From contig NC_060026.1 in the NCBI RefSeq assembly GCF_021134715.1, forward strand, positions 6,935,001 through 6,999,000: 64,000 bases of DNA, given 5' to 3'. Position 1 is the first letter of the stretch; each line of letters begins with the position of its first letter. A program made the position numbers and the translations under genes. Origin of the DNA: Daphnia pulex (lineage: Eukaryota; Arthropoda; Branchiopoda; Diplostraca; Daphniidae). The notes under the pieces are model-generated. The model saw only the letters and a list, made by a program, of their open reading frames with translations. It was not told the origin of the DNA and made no database searches. Positions 21,680-31,647 of the stretch are shown one piece after another.

Positions 21680-22620
21680 TTAACGAGTGTATACGTTTGT
21701 GTGATCGATTCACGCTCCATTATCCTCACTGAAAAAACCTTATCGTGAGGTTCCAACCAACCAAACCAAAACAAAGCTTTTTTTTCCCTTCTACGTTTTT
21801 AAAAGGCACACGCTTCAAATTGTTAAAAAAATGAAGGCAGCAAAATTCCATTCGGTTTCGACGTAGCAACAGCTTCTGATGCTGTATTAACCGACTGTTC
21901 CACAACTAGGAACTGAATCTCGCGATGTTGCTGCCGTCTCCCCTAGATCACAGTGTCCAAAGAATACTCTGCCCCACCGTTTTTGAACCGCAAATCAAAT
22001 TGCTAAATCCCCCTCCCTTTTATATATATGTATCTTTCGAAATATTTCGAGTTGGTGGGTGATGGGTTGAGGAATTGACTTTTTTTGGCTGCCTTACGAA
22101 TCAGTGTTTTAATTATTCTTGTATGCCAGTGTAGGACAGTAATTTTTTTTTCTAAGAACAACCTTTTTCTTATTGGGAAGGTTTCAGATTTTGGGTACGT
22201 CCATAAATTGTCATGACGTTATATTTGTTGTCAAATTTTCCTTCTGATTAATCCTTCATTATGTATCCTCCTCCCCCCATTTAGGACCCCGTTACAGACT
22301 TATCAATCTTCTTTACATTGTAAAGAGCTGCCGTTTAGAAGTTTGCGCACAGGGCCTTCGGCCAAGCGTGACGAATGTGTATTTTCGATTCCGTGTTGTA
22401 TCTGAAGCCATCCGTTACGGCTACTAAACCAACTGCGGAATTCGTGCCTTTTTTGCGTGAGCCTGTCGAACGGCCCGTGCCTTGTAATCTGTTGTATATT
22501 GTATGCTATTGTGTAATTACAGTGATCCATTTAACGGATGTTTGGTGGAACAGTTTGTGTGTAAGTGCGTGTAAATTAAATCTGTAAGAGAAATAAAGTG
22601 TGTTTTTAACTTGAATCTTT
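21680..22620 (+). other. Warts 3' UTR
   Basis: Non-coding sequence of about 0.9 kb ending at a canonical AATAAA at 22592-22597 followed by a GT/T-rich stretch. It contains several T runs and no ORF with family resemblance. Confidence 0.7.
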
Positions 22621-23460
22621 TCTTAAATCATTTTGAATTTGGAATATCTTAGAAAGTGGAAATGTCACTTTTCGTATGCTTCTTCATAACCTTGGGAAAG
22701 AGTGACGAGGGATTTTTTCTATAGTGATTTCAAATTCACAACAGCGTCCAAAGTACAGACAGAGCTGGTACAGACACTACAGACAACATTTTTTAAATGT
22801 CATTATAATTGCGTTAGAAAAATATTGCGATTTGGCAACATGTTGTTGTTCCCTTGATATTCAAACGGCTTGCGGCTATTGTTATTCTTCGTAGGTTCTC
22901 TTTCTTGTAGTTGTTGGATGGAAACGTCTTTTGCCACGCGACGAAAGGCTGTCGTGGCAAGACAGTAGAACTGTTTATTGCCACCACTTCTCTTGTGTCA
23001 GTCACTCAGTCCGTTTTGGTGTCCACGTTTTCTGCATTAAGCCAAAGCTTCTGGTTTCTTCTCAATAGTTCGCTATTCAACATAAATACGGTACCACACC
23101 GGAAACCGCTACGTAAGAATTACAATAAAGCTGTGACTCAAGAACTGTCATAAAATTCTAAATTTGGTATGAAGTTACAGATTTTTCATAGGCTTTAGTG
23201 GTTGTCATTTATGTAACAGATTTATAAAGATGGGCCATGATTTATGAAATATTCCTCTTGAGTTTTTTTAACAAAGAACTGTGTTAGTACATAAAATTGT
23301 ACTGATAAAAAGACATTAGATAACTTTTAATTGAATACTTTAAAAAAATTTCAATTTACTAGTATTCAAAAATAATTTAGAAAACGGGAAAAATGGGATG
23401 TAAGAATAATACAAATGCAAAATAATAATTTTTATTTTAACCTTATGTGTAAGGTTGAAA
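22621..23460. other. Intergenic region upstream of the coiled-coil gene
   Basis: AT-rich, with one short ORF (22911-23153) lacking similarity. A TCAGTC-type initiator cluster occurs near 22997-23010, and the 5' UTR of the next gene probably lies in the last few hundred bases. Nothing else is recognised. Confidence 0.4.
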
Positions 23461-24751
23461 ATGAATAAAATACCGATGACTGATTTGTACGGAGACTCAG
23501 ATGAGGAGCATCAAAATGCAGAAGAAGAGGAGAGCCACTCAACAGACGAAGATGACGACGCGATCCAGCCAACGGACGGGGAAGAGAGTCAGGCAAAAGA
23601 ACAACAATTTGACAATATGACTGAAAAGCAGACTGCTGACAAATTAGCTTATCAACACAGGTGGCTGTTGAATAAGCACAAGACGTTGCTAGCCAAGCGT
23701 GACGCGAGGTTAGAAAATGTAAATGTATTACACAAAAAACTTCTTAACACTTGGAGTGACAAAATGAAATGTCAGCAGGAATACGGGCATCAGTACATGC
23801 GTTCGATTGAAACCAGCAAAATAGTGTGGGAGTCCAAAATGACTGCTGATAATACTAGAAACAACTCTCGACTTTCTTCCAATGGTCGGTCGCAAATGAA
23901 TCAAGAAACATTGGCACAGGAAAAGGAGAGATGTGCGAAACAAAGGGTGGAACAGTTGGCTAAAGATTTATTGGAGGCCACTGAAAAACGCATGAGGACG
24001 CTTGAGGAAGTGATTTCCTTGATCAGCAGGGAATTAAATGAAGCAAAACAAGATTGTCATGCGCTCAATAAAGAGTTGGTTGCAACGGAGGTTCAACTAT
24101 TAGAAGCCGAAGGTGTATTAGAAACCTTAAACGAATGCGAAGAAATTCACGTTGATAAGTCTTTCTTGGCTGGAACGTCAACTCAATGTAGTGAAACTAA
24201 TAGGAGCATGCTGCGTAATAAGAGTCCCCAAACAAAATCATTTACTTACAAATCAGAAACAGAAAAACGAGAAACCATCTTAAGAAAAGGTTCTGCTCAG
24301 GATTTCAATTCTTTTCGACAGGATTCAGGTGAGATAAATATTTTTTAAATGAGAAAATTGGCAATTTTGTCAAATAATAGTTGTGTGACTTGTGTCTTTT
24401 GTCCAATTAAAGGTACCGTCACAGAGACTAGATATTCAACACGAAGTCGTGAATCGTACAGATTTTCGCTGCCTACAAGCCGAGGTAGGATCTGGTTTGC
24501 AGTCTGCCAGGAAAATGTGTCCTATCCGCCAAAAAAAGTTATAGGAACATAGGGACACATTTTACTGCAACATGTGTTGTAGTACGTAATTTCTACCGAA
24601 TTCTTAAATAATTTTTCGCAAAACATTTTGTTTAGGTGTTTTAAGAAAGAATGTGCAATTAAGTTGCTCAACTACTGAATCCACCGATGAAGAACCCGAT
24701 CCAATATCATCCAAATATAAATACTCGTATTCCTACGAGTCGACTAGATAA
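23461..24751 (+). CDS. Unidentified acidic coiled-coil protein
   Basis: Three exons (23461-24328, 24413-24484, 24636-24751) join in phase to 351 residues. The start is the first ATG in the frame. Residues 1-60 are very acidic (DSDEEHQNAEEEES). Residues about 65-240 are rich in charged heptads (KERCAKQRVEQLAKDLLEA, LISRELNEAKQDCHALNKEL) and should form coiled coils. The tail is Ser/Thr/Tyr-rich, with YSTRSRESYRFSLPTSRG and SKYKYSYSYESTR at the end. No catalytic motif, membrane segment or known family was recognised. Consistent splice phases, a continuous frame and an AATAAA at 24997 support a real gene. A structural or centrosome-associated role is possible but is only a guess. Confidence 0.8.
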
Positions 24752-24996
24752 TAAGAAATAACGTCATTTATCTCATCCAACGACAATTCGGTCAACAATA
24801 CCTCTGCAATTCTCAGGACGTCGTCGAAAACATTTACTAACTACTGAAACTGTTAAAAGAACGCGTGGATGAATGGTGAATTTGTAAATGGGAATGACTA
24901 AAGGATGAAAATTCTTCCGTCCATTTCTTTTCGAGTTTCTTTCAAACAGCATATTTTTATCACATTTCTTTACTTCACCATGCAGATTGTATTAAT

Positions 24997-25002
24997 AATA
25001 AA
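24997..25002 (+). terminator. Polyadenylation signal of the coiled-coil gene
   Basis: An AATAAA lies 246 bases after the stop codon at 24751, followed by a T-rich stretch. Confidence 0.6.
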
Positions 25003-25128
25003 AGACTTTAATTTTTTACTCTCTGCAATATCTGCTTATAATGCGCACACATGAAATTTATTTTCTTCTAATTAAATTTAAAAAAAAATCTCTTCATGAT
25101 TTGTTTGTAAATTACGACAAAAGATTTG

Positions 25129-25224
25129 TTTTGAACCGCACGCCTCGAGGTTTCTGTTTAACTCTATAGATGGCTTTTGGAACCTCGCACGTTGAGGCTT
25201 CTTAATTTAGTCGCTAGATGGCTT
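25129..25224 (+). repeat. Palindrome + TAGATGGC dimer repeat, copy 1
   Basis: Two successive units of about 50 bp, each with an imperfect palindrome of the form AACC-(C/T)CG-n-CGAGG-TT and, about 15 bases later, TAGATGGCTT. The second unit reads GAACCTCGCACGTTGAGG, then TTAATTTAGTCGCTAGATGG. A closely related dimer in the same orientation is at 59644-59748. The TAGATGGC core resembles the arthropod CTCF recognition core; this is resemblance only. Confidence 0.7.
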
Positions 25225-26430
25225 GAGATATTTCTCGCGGGATTTTTAAACTGAGGGAAGAAAGGGGAGAAGAGGAAAGTATGGGCCACTGATTCAAGCA
25301 TAACACACTGATTCACAAAATCAACTTTGTATTGGGAAAACACACTTTCAGCCAATACAGACAACCAAAACAACCAACAGCAATGGCGGACATCGAAACA
25401 ATTGACACGCGAAACCGCGAGGTGAATTGCCTCTACAATGTATTGATCACAGTCGTTATATGTATTGACAGATGTCGCACTTGTCGCGGGAGCATAGAGC
25501 GAGGCTGAGAGAGAAATAGACCTATTCGGGCTCGCGACTTATCGCAGAAAGGTTCTCACTTCATGTCCGTCTCCCTCAGTGTATTTTCCTGATGGTTTTA
25601 CTCGATTCGTGTTTAATTAATACATTCGTGATCTAACGATCACATTCAGATACAAGAAGCACCTTCATTCGTGTCCTGTACAAACACGTCACAAATTTAT
25701 TTTTTAAAGAAAAAAATATAAATTAATGCCATCCCACAATGAAGGCCATTCTTATAATGAAACCCAATTGAGGGTTTTTCTGGTCCGAAATCTGAAAGAA
25801 CAGGCGTAGCGGTAAATAGCCTGCAACACAAAAATATTCGACAAAACAGAATGAAAAAAAAAAATTTAATTAATAAATACGCGTACGCGGTAAAAAAACC
25901 CCTAACTTCCATTTAGAAATGCGGCTTACTTCGCTCTGAGAATAGCCAACTCGTAGTCTGAAATGATTTATTTACAAGGAGGTTTGGTACTCTTCCAGTC
26001 CGTTACTGTTGTAACTTTGGGTAAGAGTAGGCTTAGGTAATTCTTCTCATTATTGTCTCTGATTAATTCTTAAAAATAAGTGAAAATAGGACCAAAAGAT
26101 AAATATAGAGACCAAGTCCCACTGGGTGACAAAATAGACCTAATGCAATCCTTTCCCGGCATACCTCAAGAACGCGATTAAGGCATACAACGGCGTACAA
26201 CGCCTCTGACATCAAAGTGGTAAAAATAGCTGTCGGAAAAGTCTGAAGATTTACGAAATAAAATTATTTTCAACTTTATTATGAAAAATGTTGAGTTATA
26301 TTTACGTATTCGAATGCAATGGTATGCAAAGTCGGTATAGTTGTTGAAAAAATTGAGGTGTACACCAGAAGGTCCCGTCCATAAGGAGTTCCTTCGCCAG
26401 TATGAATGCGTCTAAAATTCCAACATTGAT
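25225..26430. other. Intergenic AT-rich region
   Basis: No convincing gene. At 26164-26215 there is a short stretch shared with 45850-45900 (CCTCAAGAACGCGATTAAGG identical, then CGCCTCT), evidently a dispersed repeat. Short ORFs are without similarity. Confidence 0.4.
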
Positions 26431-26454
26431 GAAAATTATTGCAACTTCATCGCC

Positions 26455-26690
26455 ATGTTGATCAAGTTCAACACTGTAGGTGTCAGCGAGATGAAAGCGC
26501 TCAAACAGACGACAGACTACTTATTTCTGCAGCAAACCAACTGCGACGTCCGATTCTATTTCGAAGATGGCCAGCACATCGGCGGCAATGTCATCCTTTC
26601 AGCCAGGAGTCCCGTGTTCGCCGCAATGTTCAACCACGACATGCAAGAGGCCAAGCCGTACAACAACAGCAACAAAAATACCAAAAAAAA
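26455..26690 (+). pseudogene. BTB/POZ domain fragment (speckle-type family)
   Basis: The frame from ATG 26455 encodes about 65 residues resembling the first half of a BTB domain: TNCDVRFYFEDGQHIGG then VILSARSPVFAAMFNHDMQ, which matches the D-V-x-F and ARSPVFAAMF core of SPOP/TDPOZ-like proteins. The similarity stops after the MQEA helix and runs into an Asn/Lys-rich, A-rich sequence, so the domain is truncated. No MATH domain precedes it. BTB adaptors recruit substrates to Cullin-3 ligases, but this copy lacks the Cul3-binding second half. A gene fragment or a badly spliced 5' exon are both possible; decay is more likely. Confidence 0.55.
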
Positions 26691-27271
26691 AACCCTTCTC
26701 TTACTCAAACTTACCTTCCTTCGTCTTCACAGACCGTATGATTCCCAACGCCACTTTCAGCAGCATCTAAACGTAAAAGTAAGTAAAGAAAACTTGAAAA
26801 TTAAAACACGAAATCGCAAAGAAATCAAACGTAACAAATAGAAACGAAACAGATATGAAGTAAAAAACTATCATGAAAACAATCTATTAATAAAAAAAAT
26901 CTTCGGGCATTTTTGTTATGATGATGATGATGATGAGAGATAGGTGCGTCTGCCATGATCCGGGGATGCCGGGTTCTGCAGACATCTGGTCTTCGAGTTG
27001 AAGACCCTCAGCACCGGCTGGGAATTCGTTTCTTTTTGTTTGTCTGGAGTGTGGGCATTGTTGTTATGACATGTTGATGTTTGTAGACTTCCACACGAAT
27101 ATCCCGTCGAGTCACAGGATCATTCTTGTGAAGAAGCTCAACGTCGAAGTTGTCGTCGCCATATGTCAAACATGAAATAAATAAAAAATAAGGAAAATTG
27201 TTAGATTTAGTTAAAATTGATGTGTGAAAATTACATTGAAAAAATATTTGGAATTTTTTTTGGAGGGCTGA

Positions 27272-27424
27272 TGCAAAATGCCCCATGTAGGGCTTTTGAG
27301 AGAGAGTAGAGTATGGGGAATGGAGTAGAGTGGTTTGATCAAGTAGAGAAACTACTGCAAAATGCCCCATGCAGGGCTTTTGAGAGAGAGTAGAGTATGG
27401 GGATGGAGAGAGTAAAGGAATGGA
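27272..27424 (+). repeat. Two tandem copies, period 84
   Basis: A unit starting TGCAAAATGCCCCATG and running through GGGCTTTTGAGAGAGAGTAG is present at 27272 and 27356, nearly identical over about 65 bases, followed by degenerate GGAATGGAGAGAGTA repeats. No coding role seen. Confidence 0.8.
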
Positions 27425-27780
27425 GAGAGTACAGGGATGGAAGGAGATTGATGGATTACACGAGCATATGAGGACAAAAAATTGTATATGACCTTCATTG
27501 ATTGGAGATTTCTAGTATTTCGGAACTTCAGCGAAGTAAGTTGTGGCGGTGTCTTCTGCTTCATGACGATAGCTTGAACAGGCTGTTGTTTCACGGTAAC
27601 ATCCAGCAGATATGCAGTTGGAAAGGTCCATCAGGATGTTCCTAAACATAGCAGAGAAGAAAAGTAATAAAATCTTCATTAAACAAAAAGGAGCACATAA
27701 ATTTATCGTAAATTTTTCCTAGTTGTAGTTTCTTCTTTCCGGGTGGGGTGGCTTCTTTCTCAGTCTCTCAGTTCTTTCTC

Positions 27781-27882
27781 AAGCCACAGGAACGATGGGC
27801 ACAAAGCCGGTATAAAGCCACAGGAACAATGGGCACAAAGCCGACATGAAGCCACAGGAACGGTTGATTGGTTTAGTTAGCA
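27781..27882 (+). repeat. Three tandem copies of a 34 bp unit
   Basis: Units starting AAGCCACAGGAAC occur at 27781, 27815 and 27849, with GATGGGCACAAAGCCG shared by the first two. The period is not a multiple of three, so it is unlikely to be coding. Confidence 0.8.
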
Positions 27883-28103
27883 GCAGACGTACTCTCGTGA
27901 AATTGAAGTAAGTGAAATTGAAACAGTGTAAGTGTGTTGATGCAATATATGAAGACGGTCCCATATGGACAAGATAGTGTATGTGTTAAAGTAACGGTCC
28001 CAAGGACAAGAGAAGATTGAATAAAGTTTGAAGAGAGACATGACAATTCAATGACATGACTGTCAGGAAAGGCAGTCCAGCGTACGGAAAAATCATGAGT
28101 GAT

Positions 28104-28241
28104 AAGAAATGGGCTACTGCCATATCCATAAATAGAAACAGGAAGTTGCCACTTATCCCGTCACCCATGTTATTGGATAGCAAGAAATGGGCTACTACCA
28201 TATCCATAAATAGAAACAGGAAGTTGCCACTTATCCCGTCA
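28104..28241 (+). repeat. Direct repeat of 60 bp, period 78
   Basis: The segment from AAGAAATGGGCTACT to CACTTATCCCGTC occurs at 28104-28163 and 28182-28241 with a single mismatch (G/A), separated by 18 bases. The near identity indicates a recent duplication. Confidence 0.85.
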
Positions 28242-28330
28242 AACCAACCCACACGCCACAACACCCCACCGTCCAGTGGCATCTGGCATACCGAAAGACA
28301 ATACAAAATACAATACGAATTCGAAATTTA

Positions 28331-28513
<183 letters not shown>

Positions 28514-28642
28514 TCAGCATTTAATGAGATTCCCATTTGTTTTTGCTGACCAGCTTTGGATCTCTGCAAATTGCTGCAAATATCTTGAAAAATGAAATCC
28601 GTCCTTGGAAATTTGCTTTAATTTATTTGCTTTTCTAATAAA

Positions 28643-29720
28643 TGTCATAACAATTGTGACAGTAAAGATGTCCACAATCTGTCGACCCGTTGCTACGCCG
28701 TGTTTGGCATATGATGCAAGAGACGTTTGCCAAAATGGTCTGTTGTCTTCTGGTTCATGGACTTGAAGTTCATTTATACTTGAGGCTCATCGTATTCAGA
28801 TTGGTCATCTGACAAAGCACGAACCTCAAGAGGTTCAAATAATGCCATTTCGGCTAAGGTTTACGCTCCAGCACCTCGTTGCAAATAATTTTGCGTATAT
28901 CTGTTTACGGATTTTCTTCAATTGCGGTCAGGAAAAGGTAAATTTTAAAAATGACGGACACGAGGAGGAAGTGGCTGAAATCCAAGTCTGTGGGCAGCTA
29001 TGACAGCAGCGGTGGTGCCATGGGGTCGACCAAGAACGGCACGTCCCCGAGAATTTCTTGGCTCAACGGCATCTCCTGGGTTCACAAGCAGCGGCACGCT
29101 CTTGAACTTTTCTGGCTCCAGCAACAGCGGCACGTCCTCAAACGTTCCTGTGTTCAGGAGCAGCGGAACCTCCTTCAACATTCTGAGGTTCAGGGGCAGC
29201 AGCAACTTCTGTAACATTCTTGGGTTCAGGAGGAGCGGCACGTCCTCGAACGATCCTGGGTTCAAGAGCAGCGATATCATCTTTAAAATTATGAGGTTGA
29301 GGCACAGCAGCAACTCCTCCAACATTCTTGGGTTCAAGAGGAGCGGCACGTCCTTTAACGATCCTGGGTTCAAGAGCAGCGATATCATCTTTAAAATTAT
29401 GAGGTTGAGGCACAGCAGCAACTCCTCCAACATTCCTGTATTCAGGAGCATTGGCACGTCCTCGAACGATTCTGCGTTCAAGAGCAGTGGGTCCTTCTTC
29501 AACATTATGAGGTTGAGGAGCAGCAGCACCTCCTACAACATTCCTTGGTTCGGCCGGAAGGGGTTCGACAGGAAGTTCAGCATTGGCTTGAATGGGTTCA
29601 ATAGCCTGAACTGGTTAGAAGTAATTTTGCCGTTTGATGGACGAGCAATTGGAGCGGACAGATCGTCTGCATGGTGACGAGGGGTTCCAGAGCCCATGTT
29701 GAGTTCCTCTGACTTCGGCA
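28643..29720 (-). CDS. Repeat protein with half-RING C-terminus, copy A (approximate model)
   Basis: On the minus strand a frame in about 29640-29000 encodes repeats of the type GRAA-PEPKNVGGVAA-PQPHNF, with a 36-residue (108 bp) period exactly duplicated at 29232 and 29340. Downstream, about 28750-28643, a frame encodes ILANVSCIICQTRRSNGS then TDCGHLYCHNCYDIY and a stop. That is C-x2-C, then C-G-H-x2-C-x2-C: the first half of a RING finger, ending before the second zinc-ligand half. The exon junctions between the two parts were not resolved, and stops occur between them. The paralogue at 48024 has the same layout, which supports a real gene family. Function is unknown; ubiquitin ligase activity is doubtful without the second half of the RING. 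Confidence 0.45.
29232..29447. repeat. Two copies of a 108 bp tandem repeat
   Basis: Units begin GGAGCGGCACGTCCT at 29232 and 29340 and are almost identical; a third, diverged unit begins near 29445. On the minus strand each unit encodes 36 residues without a stop. Confidence 0.85.
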
Positions 29721-30061
29721 ATTATTAATTAAGTTCAAATGACCAACATAAAATAAACTTAATTTTTTTCTTATAATTCTTTTGTTTAATTTAAAGCAAA
29801 ATTTTTATTCATTATGTCCTAGTCTCCATTGCCATGGTTATGGTGATGGTAATACTGTCGATAGGTTCTACTGGCTTTTATTCCAAAATGAATTAAAAAT
29901 ATTGTTTTTTTATTTTGTTTTTGTGTCCATTCTTTTTGTAAATTTCATGCCAACTTGTTGGTTGAAGTGTCTTTTTTAGTTTTTCAGAGTGTTGTTCTAC
30001 TGTCTTTTGGTAGCATTGTCGTCCTGCTGTCGTCTACTCCTTAGGAAGGACGAAAATGTAT

Positions 30062-30412
30062 GTAGGTTTTAAAGTTTAGTCGGGATGGTATTTAAATCCA
30101 ATGAAGTTCCATATGGATTATGGATACGAAAAAATTTCTCGAAGGTATTTTTAGGCGATATTTCGTAACGCCCCCACAGTAATAGGGAGGTATCGATGAC
30201 CAGATGTTCGATGCCCGTAAAACCAACAGTACACCAATCGCGAAAAAAAAACACCGCACTAACACCCACCACGAAAGATTTAGTAACGTATCTTGAGTTG
30301 GAAAGCAATATTGTTCTTTCGGCGATCAATTCGCCCTCTTCAATTGGACCTGCTGGCGCAATTTCATTTTGCAATACAAATTATTTAATTTAGTTTAAGT
30401 TTGCAATTTTTT
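30062..30412 (-). mobile_element. Insertion in block A containing an unidentified ORF
   Basis: Aligning blocks A and B shows that about 350 bp are present only in A at this point. The insert contains a 101-codon minus-strand ORF (30069-30374) with plausible residue composition (SFVVGVSAVFFF, HLVIDTSLLLWGRYEI) but no recognised family. Target duplications were not resolved. Confidence 0.45.
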
Positions 30413-30477
30413 AATTTAAAAATAACGATTTATTTTGTGATTTAAATAAAAAAATCAAAATCATGGTTGTTTGATTG

Positions 30478-30792
30478 ATTCCCCCCCCCCCCGACGATTG
30501 ATTGATTTTCATGAATCTTTTCTAAATAAGTGATTGTTTGATTTTGATTTAAATTAAAATTTCTGAACACCGTTGTGAATGACAAAATAATCCCAAGGTT
30601 TTTTAGCTGGTGTTGGTGGGAATAGTTGTCGATTGTAATAATAATAATAATGTATTCAATTTGTAAAGCGCTTTTTCCATGAGAATTGACAAATGACCAA
30701 AGGCGCTGGATTACTGGCTATATCGCTAGATAATCATATATAGTTATTTCGTCTCACTGGATGACCATTACAACTATAGCCATCGCAACTAT
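30478..30792. mobile_element. Second insertion in block A
   Basis: A further stretch of about 315 bp is absent from block B. It starts with a C12 run, includes a TAA microsatellite, and has a short inverted pair, AAAGCGCTTTTTCC and CAAAGGCGCTGG, suggestive of a small non-autonomous element. Confidence 0.4.
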
Positions 30793-31331
30793 AGCAAATT
30801 GGCAATTCAAGCCGAAAAAAAAACACAAATTCTTTTCATAATTGAAGGAAACATGTAAATCCAAAAGGAACCATTTCGATTTGGGAGTGATGATAAGTAT
30901 TGGTGATTAGAAAAGTCTGCATACATATACATATGCATGCAAATGCATAGAGAACTACTCGTGGATTTCTTTCGTGCCATTAGGTAGGCAATTCAAATTA
31001 TTTTCATTGGGCATTAAGAAAACAGAACCATTGTTTTTTTTTTTGTCTGAGAATAAGGTAATTTTTGTTGTTGGCAGGTTGGTTTGGTACATGGTGTTGC
31101 TGTCATCCCGTGATTTCCATGAAAATCTTGAATATTACTTACTGCTGTAAAAATATTTATAAGATAACTAACTAGAAGATGTTTTCAGTCTTAACGATAT
31201 CTCAGATGTTCTACTAGTGGTAATCTACCACTTTATCCACCACGGTGTCCACGGAAACTTGGCTGATATTATTATTAACATTATTCAACAAAAAAATTAG
31301 TCAAAACCTAAATTTAAAAAGAAATAATTTA

Positions 31332-31647
31332 TGTAACAGTCACCAACCTTCATGTAGCAACAGCGTCGAGACATACCCTTAAAAGGTAGTAGCTAGAAAG
31401 CTACCAGACCAGTGCACGTGATCAACACGTATCTGGATCGTGTGGAAACTGACCTTCAGCCTTTTCCCGCAAGGCACAGCCACGTCAACATCTCTCGAGT
31501 ACTTAAGCGTAGTCTACCTGAGACTCCACAGGAATGTATGTTATACACTGTTACTGTATATAACTTTCACTATCTGTGTATCTGAAAATACAAGCTGTTC
31601 TCGACACTCTGAGTTTGTGTCTTCCTCCTTGTAACACAACTGTTATA
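31332..31647 (+). mobile_element. Solo-LTR-like remnant with adjoining primer-site-like sequence
   Basis: The 316 bp segment starts TGTAACAGT and ends ACTGTTATA, an almost perfect terminal inversion, and is immediately followed by TTTGGCGACCTTGCC, a typical start of an LTR-retrotransposon primer binding site. An AT-rich core promoter-like GTATATAACT lies at about 31555. No gag or pol frame follows within 2 kb, so this is a decayed element of the Gypsy or BEL/Pao type. Confidence 0.5.

Larger units (their letters stand above)
28640..31137. repeat. Duplicated block, copy A
   Basis: This segment matches 48040-49525 in the same orientation, from the half-RING region (28640) through the proline-rich repeats, the AATACTGTCGATAGGTTC segment (29851) and the final TGTTGCTGTCATCCCGTGAT stretch (about 31095). 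Copy A is about 1 kb longer, because of at least two insertions (about 30062-30412 and 30478-30792) and extra 108 bp repeats. Confidence 0.8.

Noticed and set aside
27008..27370. 120-codon minus-strand ORF
   Set aside because: Half of it is the 84 bp tandem repeat. The remaining stretch (FDVELLHKNDPVTRRDIRVE) has no recognised family.
29000..29677. Plus-strand 225-codon ORF
   Set aside because: Antisense to the proline-rich repeat frame. The half-RING and the acidic stretch are on the minus strand, and the plus frame reads as Ser/Gly low complexity.
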